DNA from: Pegoplata infirma
Taxonomy: Eukaryota; Arthropoda; Insecta; Diptera; Anthomyiidae
DNA: 64,000 nucleotides
Direction of reading: 5' to 3'
NCBI GenBank assembly: GCA_963921195.1
Contig: CAWUER010000489.1
Span: 1-64,000, forward strand
Each line of letters opens with the position of its first letter. The stretch's first letter is position 1. The notes under the pieces were generated by a model that was not told the origin of the DNA, ran no database searches, and worked only from the letters and a program-made list of their open reading frames with translations. Below, in pieces: positions 41,336 to 51,340 of the stretch. A program made the position numbers and the translations under genes.

Positions 41336-43586
41336 TTAATTTTGTATTAAACTTTTATACATGTCAGCAAAAATAATTGAAGAATTGGCTACAAATTTGT
41401 CACGACGAATTTTTTTAAATCTCAAACATTTATTTTTACAATCAATTAAAAGTTCTAAAATACAAACATTAATAATACCATTTGAGCACTTCCATAGTAC
41501 TTCACAACCACTCATATCAACTGTCCAATCTGGATAATTTAGATGAAAGAAATAATCCGAATTAAATTGTAAAGATTTAAAAATTGGTTCATTTAAAATT
41601 AAATTGACATCAATATTATGTTTGCCTGGCTTACAATTGTTGCTAGTTAATGTAGTCGTAAATCCATTTGCATCTTCACATAATGCTATTTTATTTGTAT
41701 AATTTTCGTGTAAATATACAAGCATATTTTGTATTAAAACATTTTTTCTCAACATTAAATCAATTGTAGCAAAATTTGAATATAGAGTTGCCTTTGATGT
41801 ATTATATCTACTGATTGCATGTGATGATGATGATGACAATATTTTTTTAGTTTTGCAATCAAAATTTTCAGATTTTTTTTTTACAATTCTACTTTCATAA
41901 AAACACAAGTAACCGTCATTTAATGGTAACGGAGATAATTTTAAAATTTCTTCAATTGCTGTATTTTCATTTGAACCCTTGAAAAACTTTTGCACCATAA
42001 CTGATACGCTTGGTTTGATTGTAGATGATGCTGATGATGATGCTGATGATGATGACGACAACGATGCTGACAATGATGATACTAGAGTTGAAGTAGTTAA
42101 CGGTGAATAGTGTTCAAGTTTTTTTAAAATTTCAATAGCCTGAATATGATTTAAAGCTAAACTACGTTCACGAATCGATGATACCGTATACACATCAATA
42201 ATATAATATTTTTCTGGTGAGATTCGTTCAATATGACCGATAATACGCTGTGCAAAATAAACATTAAGCTTAAAATCAATTGACCATTGACTAATATACA
42301 AGATATTGTTAAGTATTTCAAATTTAGCTCTTTCTCCGTCCAACTTTAATGATATATATTCAAGATTTTCCTTTAATGGTGCATTATATGCAAATGGCCT
42401 ACATAGAGATTCGTCACTTTCACCACCGCCATCAAAACTCTGACCACAGTTTCCATTTTTCATAATACAAATCAATTTATCAACAATGTTATTGCTTGAA
42501 ATTAACTTTTCAAGAATATTTATCATTTCAAATATAGTAGTAGTAGTAGTAGTAGTAGCAGTTGTATCTTTAGGGTCATTCGATTCATACTCTAAATGAA
42601 TGGTACATGTAAATGTTTCATAATTAAAAATGTCATGGTAGTTATTGTTCACTTTAAACAAATCATTATTACTGCAGTTATTATCCAACATCCCATTATA
42701 ATTCAACGTTCCATTATTAACAACCGTTTTATTTTTCGATGCATCTTCTTCTATTGCTGCTGCTGCTGGTGCTGTTGATGTTGCTATTGTTTCATTTAAT
42801 GGCAATGACAAATCATCATCAACCATACTTAATGTTTCATTATTACCAGCATTTTTTGTCTGTAAAAAGTCAATAATAAAATAAAAAACATTTTGTATAT
42901 GTAAAAACATATAATATTAATTGTTTTTTTTTTTTGATATGTAAAAGCATATAATATTAATTTTGTTTTTAAAAAGCATACAATATTAAAAAAAAAACTA
43001 TAATATTTTGAAAATAAAAATAATTATTATAAAAAAAAAAATATGAGGTTACCTGTTGTAAAGAATTGTCCATAAAATTAGTAGCATCATGTTGTGCATG
43101 TGTCAAATTAGTAGTGGTAACATCAACAGTAGTAGCAATAACATCATCATTTAATGTATACGGTAGAAATTTTTGTTCAATGGCAATACGTACATTAAAG
43201 ACATTATCGAAAAAATAATATCGGATAATTTTAGCAATTGGTTGTTCTTGATACTGCAAACATTTATCCAAATTGACACATTTCTCGGTAGACTCTTTAT
43301 AAAGAATTGGTGCAATTACTAAAATATTAGATTTACTCTCAAATAAATGATAAGTTGTCTTTGATAGTTTTGTAATTTTTTTATCATATTGTAAGGAATT
43401 GTTTTCGAGTTGTTTTCGTAGCCCATTCCTATATAGAAATTTTGTTCTACATTTTACGGATTCTTGTAAACGCATCATTTCAAAAAGTTCATTCCATAAT
43501 TTACAAGCAACTGGCCAAACAATGGAAACTTCAACTTCATCATTACAAATGGAACAACAATGTGCTGCTGCTGCTGATGATGACAT
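41336..43586 (-). CDS. lef-4: LEF-4, RNA polymerase subunit / mRNA capping enzyme, predicted two exons (43586-43053 and 42859-41336)
   Basis: LEF-4 is the viral RNA polymerase subunit with RNA triphosphatase and guanylyltransferase activity. The 3' part has the guanylyltransferase nucleotidyl-lysine motif LKLDGER (41.3-42.9 kb frame, residue about 189), a later DGYL motif and a KKK segment. The 5' part (43053-43586) has triphosphatase-like Glu strands EVEVS (about 17-21) and RIAIE (about 131-135); a third such strand (IHLEYE) is in the 3' part. So one domain is spread over two frames. The frames are separated by a GT-AG interval of 193 nt with donor CAG/GTAACC and acceptor TTTTTACAG/ACA, phase 0, predicting about 685 residues. 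Unspliced, each piece would carry an odd Phe/Tyr-rich tail or leader from A/T sequence. No TAAG upstream. Confidence 0.82.
42860..43052 (-). other. Predicted 193-nt phase-0 intron of lef-4
   Basis: On the minus strand it begins GTAACC after CAG and ends TTTTTACAG. The interior is T-rich with three near-copies of AAGCATAYAATATTAA on the plus strand (about 42904-42989). Composition is sharply different from the flanking coding sequence. Confidence 0.72.
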
Positions 43587-44445
43587 TAAATATTTAAATT
43601 ACAACGAACAACTAGACTATGAATTCGATGAGAATAGTTTATTGGATTCTGATGATGATGATGAACAAATTAACGACGACCAGATACAATTTCGTAAAAC
43701 TACAGATGAGATTGAATTTGAAAATGAACGCACACAACAAAACGATATTAGTAAAGACTCTCAAGATGTTGACAGTATGAATTTTGAGAATATACTAAAT
43801 ATTGATGAATCAACCGAGTTGTATTTAAATAAAAAATACGGCCCAGCAAAAGAAAGATGGGTGTACTTGTACAGAGAAGTCTTGGAAAAATGTAAAGAAA
43901 TGCCACACATAATTTGTTTAGATGTTCAATTTGTTGGAAAACAATTGAGTGAAATTGCCATTGCTGATCCAAAAAAACATTCAATATTTCATCGTGTTTA
44001 TCCGACGTGCAGTGTAATGAAGTCAGACATAAATGTATTCAATAATCGTTTCAACTCACACAATTACCGTAAAAGATCACGTTCTTTACGACCATTGCAT
44101 AAAATTAATATGGAATATGTAATGCAGTATTGCCATTGTCGCGGCCGTAATACACATCATAAGCAACGTCATTTTAACGACGACATTTACTTTAGAAATT
44201 TACCGTCTGGACCAAATGTCATTTATGTTGTGCGTGGAAAAAATAAAAAAGAATATCTAGAAATGTTTATGAAGCAATATGACATTAAAGCTCAAATACG
44301 TACATACCCTTTACATTTGCACACTGGCCATCACAAATATTTTACATGTTATGCTCACACATCACCGCAGAGTCATTGCAGTGTCGGTAATCTAGCACAA
44401 ATGACACATTACTATAACATTTGTAAAGCAATGTTTGTAAATTAA
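43522..44445 (+). CDS. Unrecognised protein with exonuclease-like C-terminal signature
   Basis: The frame extends back to 43399, but its first ATG is at 43522 (next ATGs 43549 and about 43777). From 43522 it has 307 residues. The first 95 are acidic and probably disordered. From about 125 the segment CLDVQFVGKQLSEIAIADP resembles the first catalytic strand of DnaQ/RNase H-fold nucleases (D134 present; the usual second acidic residue of the strand is Gln). It is followed by YVVRGKNKKEYLE (about 234-247) and CYAHTSPQSHCSVGNL (about 276-291). This order resembles, from memory, an uncharacterised arthropod family with a nuclease-like fold; I hold this weakly. Its 5' end overlaps that of lef-4 head to head by up to 65 nt. 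Confidence 0.65.
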   Translation: METSTSSLQMEQQCAAAADDDIKYLNYNEQLDYEFDENSLLDSDDDDEQINDDQIQFRKTTDEIEFENERTQQNDISKDSQDVDSMNFENILNIDESTELYLNKKYGPAKERWVYLYREVLEKCKEMPHIICLDVQFVGKQLSEIAIADPKKHSIFHRVYPTCSVMKSDINVFNNRFNSHNYRKRSRSLRPLHKINMEYVMQYCHCRGRNTHHKQRHFNDDIYFRNLPSGPNVIYVVRGKNKKEYLEMFMKQYDIKAQIRTYPLHLHTGHHKYFTCYAHTSPQSHCSVGNLAQMTHYYNICKAMFVN

Positions 44446-44784
44446 TATCTATTGTATATTATATTATTCATCAATACTTGTAATTTATTTACCCTATAAT
44501 TTGTGTATGTATACATATATGTATTTATATTTACTTAGTCAAGTTACTTAATAAAAACAAAGTGTAAATAAAAAAAGACAAAAATTTTTTTTTATCGTAA
44601 ATATTTATTGATATATTATAAAATTGAATAAAGATAATGAATTTTTTTTTTACACCAATTTATCAGATTTTAAATAGATGGGTAAAATGTAATGGGGTGG
44701 TTGTAGAGTTATTTTATTACAAATTATAATATTTAAATGAGTTGTTTTATTACAAATTATAATATTTAAATTGGAGTTGTTTTA
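44446..44784. other. Intergenic region with duplicated gene end
   Basis: A/T-rich convergent region. Its right part holds two extra copies of the 3' end of the adjacent minus-strand gene (see repeat at 44706-44806). No other gene. Confidence 0.6.
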
Positions 44785-44806
44785 TTACAAATTATAATAT
44801 TTAAAT
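44706..44806 (-). repeat. 33-bp tandem repeat made from the 3' end of a gene
   Basis: Three copies: 44706-44738, 44739-44771 and, after 2 nt, 44774-44806. The third spans the last seven codons and stop of the 193-residue gene; the other two are downstream of that stop. Confidence 0.85.
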
Positions 44807-45366
44807 ATATTTTTTGATATCATCTCATTAAAATACAATAATGACCACGAAAAATTTAACAAGCTTGTAGTATAGACTATACTGTTGTTAAATTTAGGTT
44901 TTGGAAATATTCCATTTTTAAAAATCGGATTGTCAAATTCCATTGAAAGAGATGATCCAGGCGTTGATAATAATCCATACTTGATCCAAAGGTTATTTCC
45001 AGTAATACCATTTATACAAATACAGTTAATAGGAGTATTTCCAACTTTATAAATACCACCAACATATTCCGGTTCAATGCAACAAACATCTCCTGGGACA
45101 ATTGAAATGTATATTTCATCTTTGGGTGTATGATATTTAATAATTGGACAATATTGAATATTTCCTTCGATTAATTGAAATGCATTAACAGCATCTGCTC
45201 GAATTCCACGTTTCAAGTTTTTAACACAAACATTTGGTGTGTTCTTGTGACGATAATAGGTGAATTTTTGATATGTACAAGCATTACAATGATGATGTAC
45301 AAGATCTTCCAAAACATATACACAAAATTTACAGTCTAAATTAATTGATGAAATTTCCGTAGACAT
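44785..45366 (-). CDS. Unrecognised Cys-rich 193-residue protein, possible zinc ribbon
   Basis: Two CxxC pairs near the N-terminus (C12/C15 and C27/C30, with three His just before the second pair) look like a zinc-binding knuckle. Further Cys occur at about 47, 73, 94, 95, 112 and 114. A Gly-rich segment (YVGGIYKVGNTPINC) and a weakly hydrophobic C-terminus (LLNFSWSLLYF) follow. I considered a PIF-3-like protein because of size and Cys content, but the family's recognisable motifs and N-terminal membrane helix are absent. The gene begins 19 nt after the 101-residue frame on the same strand. Confidence 0.66.
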   Translation of the reverse strand: MSTEISSINLDCKFCVYVLEDLVHHHCNACTYQKFTYYRHKNTPNVCVKNLKRGIRADAVNAFQLIEGNIQYCPIIKYHTPKDEIYISIVPGDVCCIEPEYVGGIYKVGNTPINCICINGITGNNLWIKYGLLSTPGSSLSMEFDNPIFKNGIFPKPKFNNSIVYTTSLLNFSWSLLYFNEMISKNIFKYYNL

Positions 45367-45385
45367 ATTGTGATTGCAGACAAAT

Positions 45386-45691
45386 TTAGTTGTTGTAATC
45401 TTTAAAATTATTATATTTCTTCAGCATATGAATGTCAAATTGTTTACGCTTTAATATCGTCTTGGATGATTTAGTGAGACGTCGTTGTTTTAAAAACTCC
45501 CATATAGAATGATAACACACAATCATATAATGCAAACTTATAACTGGCCAAATGACTTTTGGTAACGACTGTTGGCCGCACAATAAAGTCAAACAAATAT
45601 TTGTAAATGTATTTATTAGGACGCCATAACAAATATTTATATAACGATTGTAAACGTTTGTCACCAACAACTGTAAACACAATAAATGCAT
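45386..45691 (-). CDS. Small hydrophobic protein, uncertain
   Basis: 101 residues from an ATG: one or two hydrophobic segments in the first 70 residues (TFTNICLTLLC, VIWPVISLHYMIVCY) and a basic C-terminus (KQRRLTKSSKTILKRKQ). Overlapping open frames in other registers lack ATG. It lies just upstream of the Cys-rich gene. Composition is plausible for a small membrane protein, but conservation would be needed to be sure. Confidence 0.42.
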   Translation of the reverse strand: MHLLCLQLLVTNVYNRYINICYGVLINTFTNICLTLLCGQQSLPKVIWPVISLHYMIVCYHSIWEFLKQRRLTKSSKTILKRKQFDIHMLKKYNNFKDYNN

Positions 45692-46889
45692 GGCATGGAT
45701 ATTCTTTCTCTTTTAAACTTTCAATAAAAAAATTTTATTTCTTATGTAGATATGTATATATATCTAAATCTATACATATGAATCAAGACATACACTAATG
45801 CATTTAAAAATTTACATACCATACCTTACTATTACTATAATAATGAGAAAAAGAAAAACTCTGCTACAAAGACAAATTATATTTGAGCCTTTTTTTTTTT
45901 TATTTACACATAAACACGACATAGACAAACATACATACAAATTCAAATACTAAATAGTAGGAAAAAATTTTCTTTTTTTTGATAACACAAGTTTTTTTTT
46001 ATTTCTTATAAAAAGCATGCAATGCACACAATTACTGTTGCTTTCTCCAGCCACACCAGTTTTTACAGCTTCATGATGATAATACATTTTGTTGATATTA
46101 TTATATATATTGTAGAATGAAAATTATTGCCAAAGTTTAGTTATACCATAAACGAGCCTATGATAGTTTTTTATATTTACATTATTATATATTAAATTAA
46201 AAACTAAAATGTTTTAATAAACATTAATACCACCACAATACCATACCATACACAGACACAATACAAAAACACTCAACTGAACGTTTAGCGGTAGTAACAA
46301 CAGCAGCAGCACACCGCTAACAGCAGTACAGTACAATACCAATTACATTTTTAATTGTTATCATTCACTGAAAATAGAAAATAAGTACATGTATTTTTAG
46401 TTGGAAAAAATTATTTTTTTTTACATTTAATTTTATTTATTCAATTAAATTTTATAAATTTAAAAATATTTTTAAATTGCATTTACTTACATTAAATTGT
46501 ATTATTGCACAACAAGGAGAGTGTATTGTGTGTGAAAGTGTGTATATGTGTGTGTATTATGGAAGAGGTAGAGTCCGGTCGTTGAGATGTGAAAACACTG
46601 TTTAACATCAAATAATATCATGGGTATTTATAGTAAAAATTTTCTATTGACACAAATCATTCATTATACTATCATCAAACTTGTTTTGTACATTTGTATG
46701 GAGTAGAGCTTTTTATTTTATTGTATATATTCATACAATGTACTTAAATCTACATATATATATATAAATATATGTGTACATGTATATAAAAATGCACAAA
46801 TGTATGTAAATGTTTAGAAAATTGTTGTGCTGCAACTGTAAACGTACATGTATGTAGACTTGAAACTGCAGCTTTAAGTGGCGTTAAAT

Positions 46890-46953
46890 TGATGAGTTTT
46901 TTTTAACAAGATTGTTGTTACAATGTTTTTCTGTTCAAAAAAAAAACTCATCA
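46890..46953. repeat. Imperfect inverted repeat / hairpin
   Basis: TGATGAGTTTTTTTTAAC at 46890-46907 pairs with 46933-46953, with only small bulges. The spacer contains a smaller stem ATTGT-TGTT-ACAAT. It could form a cruciform or a structured RNA. Confidence 0.7.
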
Positions 46954-46975
46954 GCAAAATAACAACAATAACAAA

Positions 46976-47056
46976 ATCAACACATATCAACAAAATAGCA
47001 ACAAAAACAATATCAACACATATCAACAAAAACAATATCAACACATATCAACAAAA
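46976..47056. repeat. Direct repeats of an ATCAACACATATCAAC unit
   Basis: Copies start at 46976, 47012 and 47037. The first has an 11-nt insertion (ATAGCAACAAA-like); the last two are 25 nt apart. Adjacent to the hairpin. Confidence 0.75.
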
Positions 47057-47228
47057 AAAAATAAACAAATAAAAACAAACACAATAAAAAACTAAACAAG
47101 ACAGTCTTAGTAAATAAAAAAAATTTATACAATGTAATACATAACCTTTTAGAAGAGATGAGACGATTAATTTATATACTGATATGCTATTTTATAAAGT
47201 TTCTATACACATGAGATTCTGATGGTAA

Positions 47229-48344
47229 TTAGCCTAAAAGAGTTTGTAACATTTCTGGAGAATAGGATCCTGTAGCTTGTAAAAGTGCTCTCTGGCAGCC
47301 AATAATAGTACCCGTCTCATTCATTTGTGTTAAAGTTTTGAGACCACATGGAACTTTTGCCATTAATGATTGTAAATGTGATGCTTCACTGGGATTAACA
47401 CAATCTACACCAATAGAAATTCCATATTTGCTACCGAATTGTGGAAATTTTTCATCAACAACTGCATATCCTGATGTACATAAACTACACGGTCTTGATT
47501 GTATTACATTTGTACTTGACTTGAAGTCATTATTAAACAATAAATTATCACCATTCTTTACATCCGGACAAGTACACGCTTCTCTTTTAATATCATAAAC
47601 TCCCGACTTGTTAAAAACTCCGCATAAATTTGTTGTTAACTGGAACCGACTGCCCAAATTCATACTAGATAAAGTCTTGTAGTTATTCTGATCATTTTCA
47701 GGTATATAGCATTCATAGCGAAATGTCATATCTGGCATTAATTCATCAATATCGTCTATAATTAAATTTGACGGCGCATATGTCGAGTATACAACAGCTT
47801 TTTTATGATCTACTAATGAATTGAACGGTGCACAACCTACAATTTGATTGCCTGTTATACCACCAAAAATTCCTGGAAATGCAGTTTTACATTCATACTG
47901 ATTAATGCTTGACAAAGCAAATGATAAATTTAAATTACACCGAGCAATTTCTTTTGGCAGACACCATGCGCCGGGCTTAAGAAAATTCTGATTGACTACA
48001 ACAAAATGATCATATTCCAAATACTTGTATTGATATTGTTGATCAGCTCCACCAGAACATATGGAATTGCAATCAACTGTTCTTTCATTATAACTTTCAG
48101 TGTCATTACCTAAATAATATCCATTTTTACAATTTTGTAATTGCATTGTTGTTGAAATATCATAATTTTGTGCACTAGGTAATGCAGAGAATCCGTCAAA
48201 ATCGGTGACACGCACATTTTTTGCAGATAGTTTTCTCAAACTAAAATTATTAATACACCAATGGTAAGCAAATACAAAACCTGGCCAAATTATAATTATT
48301 GTTACAAATATATATGTAAACATTAGAAAATGTGTAATGATCAT
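47229..48344 (-). CDS. pif-2: Per os infectivity factor 2
   Basis: 371 residues. It matches the PIF-2 family in length, in the N-terminal membrane anchor (about 5-27), and in the spaced Cys pattern with VDCNSICSGG, HFVVVNQNFLKPGAWC, the short RCNLNLSFALSSINQYEC region and a C-terminal CVN. PIF-2 sits in the envelope of orally infectious virions as part of the PIF complex needed for primary infection of midgut cells. More than 15 Cys suggest a disulfide-rich ectodomain. TTAAG lies 10 nt before the ATG (48350-48353, opposite strand), consistent with late expression. No truncation is visible. Confidence 0.88.
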   Translation of the reverse strand: MIITHFLMFTYIFVTIIIIWPGFVFAYHWCINNFSLRKLSAKNVRVTDFDGFSALPSAQNYDISTTMQLQNCKNGYYLGNDTESYNERTVDCNSICSGGADQQYQYKYLEYDHFVVVNQNFLKPGAWCLPKEIARCNLNLSFALSSINQYECKTAFPGIFGGITGNQIVGCAPFNSLVDHKKAVVYSTYAPSNLIIDDIDELMPDMTFRYECYIPENDQNNYKTLSSMNLGSRFQLTTNLCGVFNKSGVYDIKREACTCPDVKNGDNLLFNNDFKSSTNVIQSRPCSLCTSGYAVVDEKFPQFGSKYGISIGVDCVNPSEASHLQSLMAKVPCGLKTLTQMNETGTIIGCQRALLQATGSYSPEMLQTLLG

Positions 48345-49530
48345 TTTTTCTTAATATCATTTGACTCTGACAACTGTTTTTATTATTTTTTTTCTTTTCC
48401 ATCATTTTTCAATCCATCACCCCATCATTATTTTTCAATTTCTTTTCTCTTTTCTATTATTATCCATCACCCCATCATTATTTTTCAATTTCTTTTTTTT
48501 TTTCTATGATTATATAATCCTCCCGCCCGCCCGCTCTCTTCTAATGATATGATGATTTTTTCAATTAACATTTATTTAAATCTTATGCAAAAAGACCACC
48601 AAACACAATAATATACATATTTATTGGTACAACAACAATACATTAATTTTATAGTTATTCCATACCATAATATTTACGATTAAAGCACTAATATAATAGC
48701 TTTTAAGTAAAACGTGTACACTAAAATGCAACAATTTAATAAATAGACAATAAATATACATAGACATATATTTATGATTCAATTATGAACCAACGTTTCA
48801 TATGTATACACTTGTACTAAAATACACATAATAAAATATTTTAAATCTTTCAGTAACTACAAATTTTTAAAGCGTAGCAATAAGTATTTTTTTTTCTAAA
48901 TCCCATTAAAGATGAATGATCATTAGGAATAGTAACAAAAACAACATCATTATAATACATTGTTGCAGTGGTCATAGCTTTGTTATCATCGTTTTTTTTG
49001 CACATTAACTATGTATGTATGTGTTTAATTTAAATTTTTATGTTTAAAAATACAATGTTGTAAAGTTCAAATACTTTCTATTTATACACATGCATTTTTT
49101 TTTCTTTAATCACATAACTAGTGTTACTTACTGTCTGTCTGTCTGTCGTTCAGTCTGCATGTAGTGTCAATATTATCTCAAACAAACAAAAATTTTAAAA
49201 TGTACAATTTTGAATTAAAAATTAATAAATGTACAATATTAAAAATTTAAAAAATAACTTGTATATTATTGAGTATAAACCAATAAATTTCTTAAAATTT
49301 ACAAATAATTTGCGCAAAAATATTCAATAGTGTTTTATAATATATAATTTCTCAATATATATTAATATTTTACAAATGTACGTGAATATTTAAAAAGCAT
49401 CCGTTTTTGCATTTTACTCTGTTGAAAAATGTATAAAATCTATAGCGCTTTTATTTTTCGAAATAGTATTTAATTATTATTTGACATTTACAGACACGTT
49501 TACTTACGGCAGTTTAACAAACTTGAAGTA
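48345..49530. other. 1.2-kb intergenic region between divergent pif-2 and secreted-protein genes
   Basis: It contains a 50-bp direct duplication (48412-48461 and 48462-48511, core CCATCACCCCATCATT), a GC-rich CCCGCCCGCCCG patch near 48523-48534 and a (CTGT)n run near 49132-49147. No gene seen; the ATG-bearing frames are low complexity. Confidence 0.55.
48412..48511. repeat. 50-bp tandem duplication
   Basis: Two adjacent copies with period 50, pyrimidine-rich, about 70-170 nt upstream of pif-2. They differ slightly towards the end. Confidence 0.75.
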
Positions 49531-51093
49531 ATGTTTTATTTTATATCAATTTTTTCCATCTTTTTGTGTATAACGGAAACAATTACATCACCACCTTCTA
49601 TGGATGTACTTCCCAATAAGAACAATGAATCAAAATTAACTGACACTCAATTATTCAATAGAATGCTGGATGTTTTTGACGTCAGTAATACTACTAATCT
49701 ATCTGAAACTAATCGCAATAAAAGAAGTTTCTTCAATAACATACATATGGGTGATTACCACAACGAAGATATGAGTTCAAATATACGCCATTTTAAACAC
49801 TATAAACGTGATATTGATGAAGATTTAGTTGCTAGTGGTCTATCGCAAATGGCAAATATGTCAACTCCAGCTTTATTTGAAAGGCCAAGTTCAACCACTG
49901 AGAAATCAAAAGATTCCAATGATGATGCAAATACTAATTCTACTGCTGATAAACCTGAAGATTCTGCTCCAAGTTCAACAAATGATGCTGATGCAAATAC
50001 TAATTCTACTGCTGATAAACCTGAAGATTCTGCTCCAAGTTCTAAAGTTGAAGAAAATAATCCACCCAAAGAAAACGAAGCTGAAAATACTGAAAATAAT
50101 CCACCCAAAGAAAACGAAGCTGAAAATACTGAAAATAATCCACCCAAAGAAAACGAAGCTGAAAATACTGAAAATAATCCACCCAAAGAAAACGAAGCTG
50201 AAAATACTGAAAATCAAAGAAGAAAACGATCAATATTGGACGAATTAAAACGATTTAGACGACAAAATGAAGATATTGTTAATAATGATGATGATATTGA
50301 CAACGATGATGGTGTTATCGAACAAATGATAGCTGATAAAACTGATTGTCCAACTAAATTAGCTGCTGCTGCTGCTGCTAAACAACAACAATCGCAACAA
50401 AATCGAAACAAAAGATCATCACTTTCCTATTCAAGAATTGATACTACAATTTTAAAAGAACCAAAATCAATTAAAAGTGTTGAATATTCACCATTTAAAT
50501 TCAAACGAAGTACAACAGAAGGAAAATTTTTACAAAATCCACAATATATAATTCATCGAAATCCACGTGCAATACCTGATGATCAAATAAATAATAAACA
50601 AGTACCACCAGCTTCACCAAGACCAGCCCAAACTCCTCCAAATACTGCCAAACAACCAGATAATGCTGCTGCTCAACCTGAATCTACACAACCAGATAAT
50701 GCTGCAGCTAAACCTGAATCTACACAACCTAATAATGCTGCTGCTGCTGCTAAACCTGAAAATAATGCAATGCCTGGTCTATCTGCAATGCCTGGTTTAT
50801 CTTCATTACCTGGTATGTCTTCAATACCTGGTCTTTCTCAATTGTCCGGACTAGCAAAACCTTTATTTTCCAGCTTCTCGCAAACACCAGGTGTGCCTTC
50901 CTCTTCGTCATCTAGTGATGCTAATATTGTTGGTACTTCAAATCCAATGAATATGGGCCTCAAAGCATTACGTCGTATTACTAGCGGCAAGGAAGCAGAA
51001 CAACTTCGCAACAACGTATCAAACATTTTAACTCTTGAGCCTATCTTTAAAGCCTATAATAGTGCACAGGATCGTATTCTAAGTCCTTTGTAA
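49531..51093 (+). CDS. Secreted proprotein-like repeat protein with dibasic cleavage sites
   Basis: 520 residues. Signal peptide (about 1-18), then a largely disordered chain. At least five basic sites of the type used by furin-like convertases: NKR (63-65), YKR (91-93), RRKR (230-233), NKR (293-295) and KFKR (323-326), four of them followed by Ser. Repeats: ADKPEDSAPSS twice, NNPPKENEAENTE four times, Pro/Ala/Asn-rich units and a C-terminal run of PGLSx(A/S)(M/L/I)-type units. No membrane helix is evident. Not recognised. It looks like a precursor cut into several peptides; a role in the extracellular space or envelope is inferred. Confidence 0.74.
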   Translation: MFYFISIFSIFLCITETITSPPSMDVLPNKNNESKLTDTQLFNRMLDVFDVSNTTNLSETNRNKRSFFNNIHMGDYHNEDMSSNIRHFKHYKRDIDEDLVASGLSQMANMSTPALFERPSSTTEKSKDSNDDANTNSTADKPEDSAPSSTNDADANTNSTADKPEDSAPSSKVEENNPPKENEAENTENNPPKENEAENTENNPPKENEAENTENNPPKENEAENTENQRRKRSILDELKRFRRQNEDIVNNDDDIDNDDGVIEQMIADKTDCPTKLAAAAAAKQQQSQQNRNKRSSLSYSRIDTTILKEPKSIKSVEYSPFKFKRSTTEGKFLQNPQYIIHRNPRAIPDDQINNKQVPPASPRPAQTPPNTAKQPDNAAAQPESTQPDNAAAKPESTQPNNAAAAAKPENNAMPGLSAMPGLSSLPGMSSIPGLSQLSGLAKPLFSSFSQTPGVPSSSSSSDANIVGTSNPMNMGLKALRRITSGKEAEQLRNNVSNILTLEPIFKAYNSAQDRILSPL

Positions 51094-51180
51094 TTAAATT
51101 ATATACATTATATTGCCAAATAAAAAAACTTGTAAAGAAAATGTTTATTATTTTATTTGTTTCAAAAACCATTTAAATAT

Positions 51181-51340
51181 CTAAAAAAAGCATTACATTT
51201 GTTACAAATAAAATCACATTAAAAAATCATTTCATTTATTAAACAATTATCAATCTAAAAAAGCATTACATTTGTTACAAATAAAATCACATTAAAAAAT
51301 CATTTCATTTATTAAACAATTATCAATCTAAAAAAGCATT
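51181..51340 (-). repeat. 73-74-bp tandem repeat sharing the 3' end of a gene
   Basis: Copies 51181-51254 and 51255-51327, differing by one A, then a partial third copy from 51328. The repeat junction includes the stop and last codons of the minus-strand Cys-rich frame, so its 3' end has been duplicated downstream. Confidence 0.85.

Larger units (their letters stand above)
45692..47228. other. 1.5-kb non-coding region with hairpin and direct repeats
   Basis: No credible gene on either strand. It contains a long imperfect inverted repeat (46890-46953) followed at once by direct repeats (46976-47056). Elsewhere it is A/T-rich with a TGTGTG tract near 46525-46555. The size equals the 5.4-7.1 kb gap, unusual in this dense window, so a regulatory, origin or non-coding-RNA role is possible. 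Confidence 0.6.

Noticed and set aside
44785..45366. Assignment of the Cys-rich 193-residue protein as PIF-3
   Set aside because: Size fits, but the N-terminal membrane helix and the family's characteristic Cys-spaced motifs are not visible.
45607..45798. 63-codon plus-strand frame opposite the small hydrophobic gene
   Set aside because: Overlaps a better ATG frame on the minus strand; no features of its own.
49800..50248. Several antisense and out-of-frame repeat-bearing frames within the secreted protein gene
   Set aside because: Shadows of the 39-bp NNPPKENEAENTE repeat.
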